64,000 bases of DNA from Rhytidiadelphus loreus (Eukaryota; Streptophyta; Bryopsida; Hypnales; Hylocomiaceae), in NCBI GenBank assembly GCA_947034895.1, contig OX344762.1, forward strand, positions 75,324,981 through 75,388,980, written 5' to 3'. The notes under the pieces were generated by a model. It searched no databases. It was not told the DNA's origin and worked only from the letters and a program-made list of their open reading frames with translations. The translations under genes were made by a program, and so were the position numbers. Positions 12,281 to 24,524 of the stretch are shown here, piece after piece. Every line of letters begins with the position of its first letter. The stretch's first letter is position 1.

Positions 12281-12581
12281 TTTGGAGAGCAACTGGTGGC
12301 GATGCTCTGACAGGCTCACGGTATACGAATTTTCGCTCATAAAAAACCCTGGGAAACGTTGGTAAAAACTATGGTTCGCAAGCATGCTACAGACATACTG
12401 TACTGTACAGCTACAGAAGCAAAGTTGGGGAAAATAAAGTGCAGGTTTGAGATTGCATTCATAGCACTTTCTGGGTGACTTTTTGAGAATCAAGTCTTCT
12501 TTTTGTGCCACTTTTTGTGTCTATTTTGGGGCTACTAACTTCGCACTGTTACTATGAGCTCATCGGATCCTTCAATTTGTG

Positions 12582-12810
12582 GGCCAGGGTGAACTGACCC
12601 CCTCGCTCGGCCCTGCGGGCAAACCCTGGAATTATATATTTTTTGCACATGAATTTTTTTGCAAAATTTTATTTCATTTTTGCGATCAGAGACCCCAAAT
12701 TAGTGAGCAAGGATGAAGAATATACCCTATAATGGCCTAAAATAGGGGCTTTTTTTTTACATGCACCCCTGGTAAGGCCATCGAGCGAGGGGGTCAATCC
12801 ACCTTGATCC
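12582..12810. mobile_element. Miniature inverted-repeat element, copy 1 of 2 (CCCCCTCGCTCG ends)
   Basis: About 229 bp. The imperfect terminal repeats share TGACCCCCTCGCTCG; the left end begins GGCCAGGGTGAAC and the right end, reversed, GGATCAAGGTGGA. The flanks carry the direct duplication AATTTGTG (12574-12581 and 12811-12818), extendable to 9 bp. It has no coding content. Copy 2 lies at 16336-16561. The duplication length points to a Mutator- or hAT-mobilised element. Confidence 0.85.
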
Positions 12811-12947
12811 AATTTGTGGATCTAAACTCTGGAGTTTTCACCTTGTAAATATCTGCATACTATTTTGTACTGAAATGATTGTCCACAATTTTGTTGGTAT
12901 TTTTTTTGAAGCAATTTCCTTGATCACATTGTGAAAAATATAATTAA

Positions 12948-13871
12948 CCCCTAAAGTCCCATTGTCCCCTCGGGGGACAATTTGGAATTCGGGCAGGTTC
13001 CTATGGGCTGAAATTTTACCCTAATTTTTTGAAATTTTTTTTGAAGATAGAAAATCTGATAAGCTTTGTGGGAATATAATTTTTATTTCAATCGGTGCCC
13101 GGAAGCAAAAGTTATACCACAAAAAGCCTAAAACTGAACTTGGCGGGTAGCACAAAAAATATTGCAAAAATTCAAAATAAATTTTTAAAAATTTTTCTTC
13201 TCAAAGATAATGTTTTTATCTACATCTAAAGCTTTGATTCATTCCAATTTGATTAGTGATGTGAAAGTTATGAACAATCTTATTTTTCGGGCAATCTAGC
13301 ATCTTTTTGGAAAAAAAAACTTGTAGGATTCATCTCAGAATGCAATTTTCAAATTTTTTCAAATTTTCTTTTTTGAAAAGGTTAAATTTTCTTGTTAGAA
13401 CAATCTCACCGTTGGAATTATTGTATTTCAATCCCATCTAAGAGCTATTAACAATTTAGTTTTTCTTTCAATCTTGGACCTACATCTACTTGACAATTTT
13501 TTGAAGTATGAAAATGAAGTTTTTATTTTTTGAATTTTTTTTTCTAGACTCCCAACTCAATTCTTCAACACAATAAATTTTAAATTCAAACTCCACAGTG
13601 TAATTTTTTTCCACAAATAGAGATCAAAGTCATCTAAAATTGCAGTCCAGTGTTCAAAAAAACTTGTTTTTTCAACTTTGAATGCTCATATCTCTCAATC
13701 TGTACGGTCAAACTTCATGAAACTTTTACCACATGATCTAAAACAAGTAAAGTTTAAGATCCTACGGTTCAGTTCCAAAAAAAGTATTTTTTTTGTTTTT
13801 TTGGACTAACGCAGTAGAAATGGCAGTTTTGAGTGGTTTTTGACAGAAAAATGGCCTTGGGACTTTAGGGG
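12948..13871. mobile_element. TTAA-bounded non-autonomous element, copy A
   Basis: 924 bp between TTAA at 12944-12947 and 13872-13875. Both ends begin CCCCTAAAGTCCCA reading inward. Next to the left end lies a short palindrome TTGTCCCCTCGGGGGACAA. It has no open frame of note. The target site and CCC-starting ends fit the piggyBac superfamily. Other copies lie at 33350-34257 (opposite orientation) and 50316-51224. Confidence 0.85.
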
Positions 13872-13875
13872 TTAA

Positions 13876-14674
13876 GTAAGGTTCCAAATTTTATATCACT
13901 AGAATCAATTGAAGAACATTGCATGTGTTCATTGCAACCTAAATAAAATTTGCTACAAGAAAGTCTTCACATGACCTACTATCAACAACCTTAAAAAAAC
14001 ATAACATTCAAAGTGGACAATGATATCGAGACAAAGGGAGTAGTTGGTTATGCCTCTATGGCATAGCAAATAAGAAGTATCTCCAACAAACTATTAATTC
14101 TTGTTGCTCTACATATCTAAACTCGTGTTATTATTTTGTATTTTTCAATCTCTCCACATAAGTAATGTAAGGTCGTTAATTCCGTACATGAATTTAAATT
14201 TTTGAAATTTTATCAATAATTTTGTTGGAAATGAAAAATTCTTGAGTTTCTTGTTTAGAAGAAAATTTGGAAGTTGGATTTGGAAGACTAGAAGAGATTG
14301 AACTTTAGCTTTGAATTTTCAATTTTCAATTTTTATTGCATTTATTTGACTCATACAAATTGACTTCCATGAAGAGCAAAACATTTAGAAATGGCCCCGG
14401 GGAAATGGCCTTGTACGTTTAGCAACAACTGAAGGGAAGAATTTTTTTTGAAAAATATCATAGCAAAGTTTTGGCAATCGGAAATTGTGGAGAGAAGAAG
14501 GCTACTTTAGAGCTTCAAACATAAGCCCTCTACATCCATTGACCAAATTGAGTATGTAAATCCAAACTACAAATATGCCAAAAAATCTCATTCAATCAAT
14601 GCATGAAGGACCTTCACCTAAATCTAAACATCTAGAGGTTACAAGGGAAACTGCAAAATTTAAAGAGCACCATA
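13876..14674. other. AT-rich spacer between mobile elements
   Basis: Intergenic DNA with no open frame, repeat or element end that I could support. Confidence 0.3.
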
Positions 14675-14901
14675 CACTATAAGAAAATTGTGTTTTAGGT
14701 GATGTTTAATATAACAATTGATGTCTAAGTTGACAGATTTTAGGTAACGTCAAATTTAACAACCCTTGTTTTTATGTCAACAATGATGTCTAATGATGTT
14801 ACATCAGATATTATTGTTGACATAAAAACAAGGATTATTAGATTTGACGTCACCTAATATTTGTCAACATAGACATTGAAAAACTCTAGTTTCATATAGT
14901 G
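14675..14901. mobile_element. CACTA-type foldback MITE
   Basis: 227 bp starting CACTATAAGAAA and ending TTTCATATAGTG, with a 3-bp duplication ATA on each side (14672-14674, 14902-14904). Almost the whole element folds into one imperfect hairpin; the inner arms share CCTTGTTTTTATGTCAACAA. CACTA ends with a 3-bp duplication are diagnostic for the En/Spm superfamily. Confidence 0.9.
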
Positions 14902-15387
14902 ATACATATTCAAATGAAAGGCTTCAATATTTGTGTAAATTGGAGCAAAACATTAAGAAATGGATGAACTTAGCAAGTGTGGACAAGAAAATTTCAAAAA
15001 TGAAGCAAAATTTAGTCAATTAGAACCTGTAAAGAGCAAAGAAGAGACATTGGAGCTTCAATAGTAAAAATCGTTGACATTTATTGGTCAAATTTAAATG
15101 TGAATCTTGACCAGGATTGAATACATTAGGGGTAGTCACACCTTCTTCACTTGGTACTTGGAGAATGGAGAAAGAGAAGTTGGTGAAGGTTTGGAGGAGC
15201 CAATGGAAAGCCACGGTGAGTAGGAAGGTGTGACACCCTTAAAAGATGTGTTGAGAGTGGAGAATGAAAAAAGTGGAGAATCCATTTACCTAAATATAAG
15301 ATTAGACGTAAAGTTGGAAGGAAATCGGCAACAACAAAGGTAAAAATAGCAATGGAAAGATAAAAGTGTAGAGCAAAAAGAAATATT

Positions 15388-15469
15388 CTTAGTTGGATAT
15401 ATCTTCCACACTCCCAATCTTCACCTCTGGAGGTGAAGACTAGGAGTGCAGAAGATATATCCAACTAAG
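15388..15469. repeat. Foldback sequence, about 40-bp arms
   Basis: CTTAGTTGGATATATCTTC at 15388 onward is mirrored by GAAGATATATCCAACTAAG ending at 15469, with the arms meeting near 15428 at CACCTCTGGAGGTG. Only a few mismatches interrupt the arms. It may be a small foldback MITE; no clear target duplication was seen. Confidence 0.85.
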
Positions 15470-16335
15470 TATATTCTACCAACATGAAGCCAACCCCAAG
15501 CCACCACAATTTTATTCTCACCATTTTCCACCTTTTCGAAGTACCATGAAGAAGGTATGACTCCGTATTGTGAAATCTCAGCCAATGCAGCAGCTATGCA
15601 GGAAGGACCCTACACTGAAACCGAGAGTTTGAAATTAGCTTTCTACCTGGTGTCAATTTGAGTTTGGAGGAAATTGGCTGAATTGATTTTACGGTTGAAG
15701 GATGCAACCGGTGTCCATTTCCGTGGATGGAGGAAATTAACCAAAAAAATTTCCCAGACACGACTGACTGAGTGGAGTGCCCATGAGATCGATCAGTCAA
15801 ACCCGGGCCGAGCGTTGCGGACGCAAGGGAATCTTGCGTTCTGCGCATCTAGGGCCGAGCGGGACGCTACTTGCCGAGCAAGAGCCGCAAGCGGACACGG
15901 ACAGAATAATCCCAAGACCAGCCACAACAACCAATTCATTATTTCTAAATTTTTGGTATTGACGCTTGCAACTCAAATCTCCCAGACTTCTTAGGTAATA
16001 GAGCCTGAGGCTTCTGTAATGAAAGTAAGGACCTCTGTCAACTAGCTTGGGGTGGACCAAGAAAATCAAAACTTCTGAGCAATTTCGTTGGCCAAGAATT
16101 CGAACTTCAGAGCAAACTCAGTATTTTGTATTTCCTTAGTTTGGTCCGTAATGTGAATTACCTGAAGCTGGCCTTGCTCTCACGGCACTTTCCTGGGTTG
16201 TCCATGTGTGGTCTACCCTTTTTCTGGATCTATTTTTATCCTATTTCTTGGGGGTTGCAGCAAATGGAATTCCATCGCAAAGCGAAACGGGTCATTCAGT
16301 TTTTAGCCATTTGAGGAAGTGGGACATCGTGGAAG
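15470..16335. other. Spacer, no supported gene
   Basis: A moderately GC-rich stretch (15600-15900) has overlapping open frames on both strands of 61-106 codons, none with recognisable motifs or splice support. Confidence 0.3.
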
Positions 16336-16561
16336 GGCCAGGGAGAACTGCACCCCTCGCTCGGCCCTGCGGGCAAACCCTGGCATTATTTATTTTCTGC
16401 ACATGAATTTTTTTGCAAATTTTGAATTCATTTCTGCGATCAGAGAATCCAAATTAGCTAGGTGAGGTCAAGATTATACCCTAGAATGGCCCAAAATAGG
16501 GGGCATTTTTTTTACTTGCAACCCTGGTAAGGACGAGCGAGGGGGTCAATCCACCCTGATC
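16336..16561. mobile_element. Miniature inverted-repeat element, copy 2 of 2
   Basis: About 226 bp, same family as 12582-12810 with the same internal landmarks (GCACATGAATTTTTTTGCAAA, GCGATCAGAGA, CAACCCTGGTAAGG-like). It is flanked by CGTGGAAG at 16328-16335 and 16562-16569, extendable to a perfect 9-bp duplication CGTGGAAGG, which confirms the element ends independently of copy 1. Confidence 0.88.
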
Positions 16562-16570
16562 CGTGGAAGG

Positions 16571-17368
16571 TGATTGATTTCCAGTGGCTGATGTGATTAA
16601 CTTATTCTTACTGCAGTTCATTAACTCATTCTTACTGCAGCGGAGCAAAGATACTCATTTTTTAGTGTGATGGGAAATTAGGGTGAACAAGCAGCACTTG
16701 GGTATTCGCATTCCTGAATAGTGCATGCTGCTAACCGACGTGAGAGGACAATTGCCGACATAACATTGTGAAGCATTTACTCTCTCGGGGTCAGGCTAGT
16801 GGATCTGGGGTTGTCGACCTCACAGGTCGTCGGCGATCAGTTGCTTGTAGATCGAAGTTGCTCTGTGAACTAGAAGTTCCATTTCAACTTTGTGGTTGCA
16901 CAGATCTGATTATCAAAGATCAAGCTCCATTGCGGCCTTGGTTGGGATGCAATATTGGTGTGTTTCTAACACTCAGCGCCAATGTAAATCAGTTTTGCTT
17001 TCAGGTACTCGAAACTTACAAGCAGCCTCTCGCTTGTTCATAGTAGAGTTATCTTCGAAGTAGTGGTATAGTCTTTAGCTTTGAACTTTGAAGCTCTTGC
17101 GAAATAGACTTGCCTTGAGCAGGCGTTGCATTGCATTGACTCACAGTACTCAGTTCTTGCAAGGAGTTTCGACCCTTGACGAGAGACTGTGCTTCGTTTT
17201 GTCAATCAGAGAGGACAGTTGTTTCGATGCTGAATCCTGGTCTGGCCGGTATGGTGCAGATGCAAATGCACGAACATCTCCATTCATGATCGAGTACGTG
17301 GATCCGTCTCGGAGAACTTAATCTGAAAATTCTTTGGTGATAAGATTTGATTCAGAATTGGGAAAGCA
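16571..17368. promoter_or_regulatory. Upstream flank of the peroxidase gene
   Basis: This region must contain the peroxidase promoter and 5' leader, but I cannot place a TATA box or start site with confidence. A 24-bp tandem pair containing TTATTCTTACTGCAG / TCATTCTTACTGCAG lies at about 16596-16643. Open frames here are short and unsupported. Confidence 0.3.
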
Positions 17369-19148
17369 ATGGCACCACAAGGTCGCTTTGTTGTACTGTG
17401 TACCCTATTGGCACTGGCATCTCTGCACGTCGCAAGCGCAGGTTGTCCATTCAGTGGTTCCAGCAGACGCAACCTCCTTCAAGCTGTCCCTCCAGCCGCC
17501 ACTCCATCGCCGCTTCCAGCACGTCCAACTGGCGTCGACGTCTTCGTGGGGACTCCCCTGAATTACGACTTCTACGCGCAATCCTGTCCGACGTTTGAGC
17601 AAATCGTGCAGGACCACGTAGTCGAGGCGACAGTGGAGGATTCTCTGGCCCCCGCGTTTCTTCTTCGTTTGTTCTTCCATGACTGCTTCGTCCAGGGATG
17701 CGATGGGTCGCTTCTGATCAACTCCACGGTGCTGAACTTAGCTGAGAAGGATCAAGAGAAGAGTGCCACTCTGGGCAAGTTCTTCGTCATCGACGCCATC
17801 AAGGACTCCCTGGAGGCCGCCTGTCCTGGCATTGTGTCGTGCGCCGATATCTTGGCGGCCGTAGCTGTGCAAGCCGTGATACAGGTGAGAGCAATTCCGC
17901 GCCTTCAATTAGGCTTTTCGTTGCAGATTTGTTTAGTAAGAGATTCGCTGGTGATTAAAAAATTTCTCTTCTATTGTTGTGGTCCAGGCTGGAGGACCTC
18001 AGATCTACTTCGCGTATGGGCGAAGAGATGCACTGGACTCGTTTGCAACTGCCGCACAAACCAACATGCCCGGAGGCTTCCTTCACGTCCAAGGGCTCAT
18101 TGAAAACTTCGCCAACCAAGGAATGAACGTAACCGATGTGGTCACGCTCTCAGGTACACTAGATCACTAAAAATCACATATTGGAATCCTCCATTACCTC
18201 TATGCAAAGTTCAATCGTGTTTAACCTCACTTTTATTACAATGGCGTATTCAAATGAACTCGGCGAAGTCTTTTCCTCAGGTCGATACCAGTCCAACTGT
18301 ACAGAGCTTTGTGCACTGGGAAGTCCTCTGATTTTCAATACTCTGGGCATACAATGTCGGCGCTCTGAATCACGCACGCCATTCTGGTTCCAATCTTCCA
18401 AGTGCTAGCTCTTTTGCAAGGTTAAATCGCATTTAACCTCATTTTGTTACAATGGCGGACTCTATACCTCAGATCCATACCAGTCGAAGAACTTTGTGCA
18501 CTTGAAAGTCATAGTTTTGAAAGCTCAGTGCACACAATTTTGGTCCTCAGGAACACGCACGCCATATTACCAAACTTTTTTCCGATCGTTTTCTGAATGT
18601 GGTCTGTGCCCTAATTTTCTGTTGCAGGAGCTCACACCATCGGCCAAACCCGTTGCTCCAGCTTCATGCAAGACCGCTTCGCCAGCACGGGCAACAACCC
18701 ATTCCCCGACGTCGAGTATGGGCAGGAGCTTTACGCGTACTGCCTGGAAGGCACCCAGAACGGGGAGGATCGCAAAACTGCTCTGGATTCCAACAGCACG
18801 ACACTCTTCGACAACGGCTACTTCCGCAGTCTAGTTGCGGGCCGCGGCGTGCTCACCTCCGACGCAGACCTGTCCACCGATCCCCGCACGAAAGATCTCG
18901 TCGCTCTGTACGCCAACAACCAGGCTGCTTTCTTCACCGCCTTCGCGGAGTCCATACGGAAGATGAGCAAGATTGGCATCCTGACGGGGACGCAAGGGCA
19001 GATTCGCAAGCAGTGCTGGGTGAGGAATACTATTGATAAGGTCACCAGTCCTTTCAGCAACTTTGAGTTTGATCCCATCAGTCCGACGATCTGTATTCCG
19101 GCGAAATCCACTGAGACGCCTATCTGCGCCAGCTCGTACAACCGCTAG
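17369..19148 (+). CDS. Secreted class III peroxidase, three exons
   Basis: Exons 17369-17884, 17988-18153 and 18628-19148 join in frame (phase 0, then phase 1) to give 400 residues. A signal peptide (about 1-24) is followed by an unusual Pro/Ala-rich stretch to about residue 70, then the peroxidase fold from YAQSCPTFEQ. Distal haem signature LRLFFHDCFVQGCDGS carries Arg100 and His104; proximal VVTLSGAHTIG carries His230 at the exon 2-3 junction. The expected cysteines are present (SCP, HDC, GCD, SCAD, RCSS, AYC, KQC), plus two extra in the C-terminal tail. These enzymes oxidise phenolics with hydrogen peroxide in the wall or vacuole; the substrate cannot be read from sequence. It is longer than the usual 320-350 residues because of the N-terminal linker and C-terminal tail. 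No disruption was seen. Confidence 0.93.
18154..18627 (+). other. Peroxidase intron 2 with internal duplication
   Basis: 474 bp, starting GTACAC and ending TTGCAG. It contains two related segments (about 18220-18320 and 18423-18510), each with TTTAACCTCA, TTACAATGGCG, CAGGTC/CAGATC and CTTTGTGCACT, so part of the intron is a diverged direct duplication. Confidence 0.75.
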
Positions 19149-22100
19149 CTAGCTAGTCACTCGATGGCTGGTTTAATTGCACGGAGCTTTAGTGAACTTG
19201 ATCTATGTAGGAAGATGTAGAGACGAAATCATTTGTATCATAATACGTGATAATTGTGGAATGTACCTTAGATCTAGAGTTTCAGTCAGGTGGTACGTTT
19301 TTGGACGCCGTGTCCGGAGTTGCAGGTCGGATCGACTCTGTTTTGATGATCAGTTTTGCTACAATATACGAAATTATCCGGATTGCTTGGCAGCATTCGG
19401 GTATGTCCGTTTCTTTTGGAATGTCCCTCGTTCGGAAGAATATCCAGTAATGGAGATGCATAATTATCACCAAATTTTAATGTTAGCAAAGATTCATGGA
19501 AGGAGTTGTACTGTCACGCTTTCATGACATTGATGCGAGTCTCTCGGCGGTTGTGAGTGTTTGTAGCTGGGTTTCGGTTTCGAAAGGAATTTCGCTCAAA
19601 AAGTGGTAAAATAGATTGAGGGAATATTATTCCTTTCTCAGTGGGTTACATTCTTTGCTAATCGGACGATCCCGACCTGCATTGAAAACTGAAAGGGAAC
19701 CTGAGCGGATCAGTTTCTCAAATGTCAATGCGCACTTGAATCATGACTCCTGTAGTATACAAAACAATTTTCTGCTGTCATGGTTCACCTTAAGTCCTGT
19801 AAAACATAAATGTAGGAAGCATTGTTGCCACCAAGTGAAGCTACCATCCTCTGCCTATGATGATGCAAACGTCGATTTATTACCAAATCTCGAAGCATTC
19901 CGTTTGCTCACAGGTCGGTCAATCTGGACTAGGTATGAATTCCAGAGAGTCGGGGAATTGAATTCTTCATATATGGACCATGCACTTGCTTGCAGCCACT
20001 CGGCAGAAAATTTGGTAACAGGTTCCACATTAAATATTTGGGTTCAATTTCAAGAGGAATAATCCAAACCGACTCCCCATGAAGCACACGACGTTTCATC
20101 TATGCCACCATAGCGGAATGAAAAATCTCCATCTCAATGTTGACAGGACAGGGTTGCAATCCTCGTGGTGATTCTGAAATGATATTTTATTCTCTTGTCA
20201 TAGAATCTTTTCGATACCTGCACCGGCTGTTCCTGATTGTCAAGTTGATTAGCATTGAATTGTAATTCCTAGTGGCAGAAATGCATTCTTTAAGATATCT
20301 TCAGTCATGCAGCTGCTGCATACACCATTCGAAATTTCTCAATAATGATAAAATAGTTTGAGCGAATAATTGGTGGTACCTATCTTCCTCCTTACTCAGA
20401 GGATGAAATTGCTCATTAGATGATTCCATAATCCACACAACTTGCATTGAAATCGGAAAGGGAATCTCGGATCACTGGCAAATCTCAATGCAAACTTGAA
20501 CCATTCATGACTCATTAGTATTAACAAAAAAATTCTGCTTTCATGGCTCAGCTGCAAAACATATGGTAGGAAATAATGCTGCCACCAAGTGGTACCATCC
20601 TCTCCCCATATCTGCAAACGTGCACAAGAAGTGGTCATCCACTGTAACTGCTTGAAGGCTACACAGCAGATGGACTTGTGATATTGCCCATCTTGGTGAC
20701 ACTGGAACTTGCCCTTGGGAGCTTGAACAGACTCTTTGAGCATGTTCGCAAGTGGCCCTCCTCATCTGGACGGCCATTTAGAGTGGGAATTCTTCAAAGA
20801 CCTCGATTGCCCATTAAGCACATGTATTGAGTTCGGGCCAATACTACCAATATCGTTTTAGTAAAACTTTCTTTCAATTCTTTGAAATCACTTATCAAGA
20901 TCCTGAAGAATAACTACAACTAGCTAATATGGTAAAAAAAAGGTTCCTCAATTCTCTTAATGATACTCCACAATGTTGTAGAGAGCCTTCTCTACTTTAG
21001 ATTCATATTCAGTGATTTGGGAGTTTTATAATGAGGCCGATCTAAAAGATACAATTGCTAGACCTTAGTTTGGTTGATGGACAAGAAGTCAAGCTACGAT
21101 GCTCATTAAATGCCTTTTGAAATCAATAATTTGGACATGTGACCCTAATGTGATGTTTATACTTATAGACACTGGGAAAACTAGGGGAGTTTAGCAACGT
21201 GCTAAATAAGGTGACTCCTTTTAACCACATTTGGCTCTAGGAATGTTTGGGGTTGGGGTGAGGTAGGGGGTCATTTTTTACTAAAAGGGTTCCATCTTAA
21301 TCTACATTAACCCAAAGTTGAAACCCTGGATAAATACCAGTAGCTTGATTGTGGGACATTATTACACCCCCTTTCAATTGTTTGGCGACATCCCAATCCT
21401 CCCAATGAGAAAGGTGGGGCAAAATGACACCTTAAGAATGAAAATCGAAGCTTTACAATGTCATTCTATTGAGATAAATGACAACCAAAGGATCCTTTGT
21501 GATCCATTTGGAGTCATTCCACCACACCTCTTTTATACTTACAGTGATAATTTATTAATTAATATACATATTCTTGCATACATCTACATCTACAAAATAT
21601 AGTAATATACATATTGAAGTACAAATCTGTATATATTAAGTGTTGGCCTGCCAACCTTGAACAGAGTCAAACTGTGAGAATGCTAATTAAATTCATAATA
21701 AAATGGTCATATCTCTTAGAATGCCATTGTTTCATGGCACCAAAATTGTGACATTCAAGTCCTCAGTGCTTGAAAAACTAATACTTTCCAAGTATTAGCG
21801 CTCAGTAGGACTGATGTAGATCTGAGGTTTCAGTCAGGCAACTGAACAGACCAATTTTACTGAAACCCACTCGTGTTGAAACAACATGAGGTTTACAACA
21901 CCAGGTTAGATAGACAGGGTAGTGGTTCCTCTCCCCGAGTGCTATCAAAATTGGCCTCTTCAAAAAGCACCAAATATGGTAACTCTATGAAGCTCTTCGA
22001 TTGCCTCAGTATGATCCGAAAACTTGCCACAAAATTGTGAATGATAAACAGTCACGGATCCACAATAGTTTCCGAATGTATTGAAGTAATACATGGCACT

Positions 22101-22424
22101 GAGCGTACATTGGACCTGGAACTCTCCAGTGACTCACACTAACCCTAAAATGATGAAAAATGGAAAAGTTCAATGTAAACTAGTTAAAATCTGACCCCTG
22201 GGAAAGGGATTAAATATCATGACCAACTAGTAATCTCTCTAAACAAATGCACAAGCACCTCTGCTATAGAAACATGGGCAATCTCCTACAAATTAGAGTT
22301 CCACACTCCAGTGGTTTCACGAAATTCTTAACCAGTTTTGTGTCTGCACAGAAGCTTGCTGCACAGACAGAGGAATTTGTGCAATTGGGGTAACAACCAT
22401 TGCAATGAGAATGCTTCGACTCAC
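19149..22424. other. Intergenic, with a diverged direct duplication
   Basis: There is no supported gene. About 19616-19850 and 20390-20610 are diverged copies: both contain CTTTCTCAGTGG/CTTACTCAGAGG-type starts, TGCATTGAAA, GAAAGGGAA, TTCTGCT, GGTAGGAA-like and GCCACCAAGTG. The 148-codon open frame at 19616 lies within the first copy and is not preserved in the second. 21600-22250 is AT-rich with no structure recognised. Confidence 0.45.
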
Positions 22425-23339
22425 CTAAACGAAGACAGCAAGAGCCATGACCCCAATGAGCAGCGTTATAGCCCCAGAATAGACCTGGGCTGCTGCTGCA
22501 GCGTGGCTGGCAGTCGGAGCTTGTGCAATGGTCCCATTGGTAGAGCCAGGAGGAGGAGCAACGTAATCCCCTGTTGCTACAATCGAGAATTTCATGCCTT
22601 GCTCGCAATGGGATGGGGACCCGCACACGTAGTAGTACGTCCCAGCCTTGGAAATGAACACAGAATCGTATCCCGTCGTCCACTTGGTGATGGAGGCCTT
22701 CAAGTTACAGGCAAGGAAGTCGGATCCGGTCGCTAACTGCAACACGGTGTGGGTGGTGTTATCATATTCGAAAACTGCAATGCAGGTTCAATCACACAAT
22801 ATTCGTGGTGAAAACTCCTTACATTCCGCGGAAGGACTGAAACCCTTATCAGTCTCTGAGTTAGACTTTGCAGAAAACGATGATCGGGAAACGAATACAT
22901 TCAACAACAAGATCGAGCAACCAGTTTCTGTCGGTATTCCTAGAACGTCATACTCGTGGAAATGGCGGGTTTCAGTACGTGACATTGGTGCAGTAACCTT
23001 CGATCTGTATAAACTAGTCCTAGCTTTCCGAGCTTTGAAAGTCACAATTTTGGGGCTCCGTAGCGACTACTAGAAACTAACCAGGAAGGAACTTCCAAAC
23101 GAATGCAACTGGCAGAAACTGAGATTCGCAGACTTACGGAGCGTGTCACCAGTGGAGAACGTCTTGCTAGCCGCCCAGTCGTTGTAAAAGGATTGGGCAG
23201 CATTCGCATGAAGGTAGCTCCACTGCGCATCGCCACCCACAATCCATTGCACGGCGTGCGTCCCGTCCAGAAACGATGCCAGGAGGACCACCCAAACCGT
23301 CGCTTGCACTGAACCTCTTCCCTGCGTACTCGGCGCCAT
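22425..23339 (-). CDS. Phytocyanin (Met-ligand blue copper protein), GPI-anchored type
   Basis: Exons 23339-23138 and 22774-22425 (minus strand) join at phase 1 across a 363-bp intron with donor GTAAGT, giving 183 residues. The first ATG in frame (23339) opens a clear signal peptide to about residue 29, then the copper fold opens VQWIVGG. All four type-1 copper ligands are visible: His76 (TTHTV), Cys118, His123 and Met128 in CGSPSHCEQGMK, with Cys90 and Cys124 to form the disulfide. A Pro/Ala-rich linker and a hydrophobic C-terminus from about residue 160 fit GPI-anchor attachment. These proteins act at the cell surface, probably in electron transfer. The intron falls after GDTL, exactly where the kinase-linked phytocyanin gene is split. 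Confidence 0.92.
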
Positions 23340-24524
23340 TAGAAACTCGGCGACTAGCTTCAGATCCAACTCTGCAAGCTAGCTATCGGATCAACCCTGC
23401 ATCCACTGTCACACAGCAGGTTGGTACAAATGCTAGCTCTTCCGATCTCCACGCCACGATCTAATCTCCTTCGAATACCGCCTTCTGCTCCCACGCATAC
23501 TTCTGTCTGATCTAAGCAAGCCCAGAATCCCTGAATCCCAAGGTGAGATCGAGTGCAACAGTCTGAGCTACGAGACCGACAGATCTGGTGTCACCAAAGT
23601 GTGCTCTTTACCAGAAAACCAGGTGAATGTTTGTGTGGAAAACAATTGATGGAGGTCTTTGGAAGTTCATTCCGCACTTGTCGACGCTAGTTGCACTATG
23701 TACTGTTGTCGTGTGTTTTTGGATTCCAGGGCATATATTGTTGTACATTAGAACCTGATGAAGCTTTGCCTGTGTAGCGATATATAGTTCGATGTCTAAT
23801 TCCGGGGTGCGGGAGTGCGGGAGGTCCGTCGAAGTTCGTGCCTTTGCCGAGTTCGCGATTCTCGGGTTGAGGAGCGAAAGAGCATCTTCAGGTTCTCCGC
23901 AACCGCCGTCAGTTTCGGGAGAATTTCGGTTTGGGGGCTTGCTTTAGACTAGGGCATCATATTAGTGGAAGGACGGGTCCATGACTCACTGTCCATCACT
24001 CTGTTTGCAACCAGATAGAAATGAAAAATTTTATATTTATTTTTGAGAGATGAAGTCATAGGTCTAGTATAAGTCCTAATATTTCCAAATTCTTTTTAAG
24101 AAAATTCATATCCATTACAAAAATATAATCGAAAAATCTGAAATTTTTACCAACAAACCATGGTTTTACTGTTTTAGGTCTGGAGTTCAAATTGCTATAA
24201 ATGATTGAAATTTTTCAATTTTTCAAATTTTTCAATCAGAGTAGAAATGATGGTTGATAAGCTTCATTTCATTAGTTGGACTCAAATTTAAAAAATATCA
24301 TTTTGATGGCTAAAAATTCACACCAAGAGTAAATATCAAGAAATGGTCAAAATACACTACACTACAAGGGTGATTAGTGGATTAAGCATTTTCTTCTTCA
24401 AAAAATTCAATAATTCCATAACAATGAAATTTGCAATAATACTATTCTTTGAAAATGTACTCAAGCAACTTCAAAAAAGAATTGGATGAAAAAATGTTTT
24501 TCTCCATCTTGTTATCTTACATCA
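23340..24524. other. Upstream flank of phytocyanin and AT-rich spacer
   Basis: The first few hundred bases must hold the phytocyanin promoter. From about 24010 the sequence becomes AT-rich. No gene or element ends were recognised. Confidence 0.3.

Noticed and set aside
19616..20062. 148-codon frame
   Set aside because: It sits in one copy of a diverged direct duplication and is not kept in the other copy, so it is not under coding constraint.
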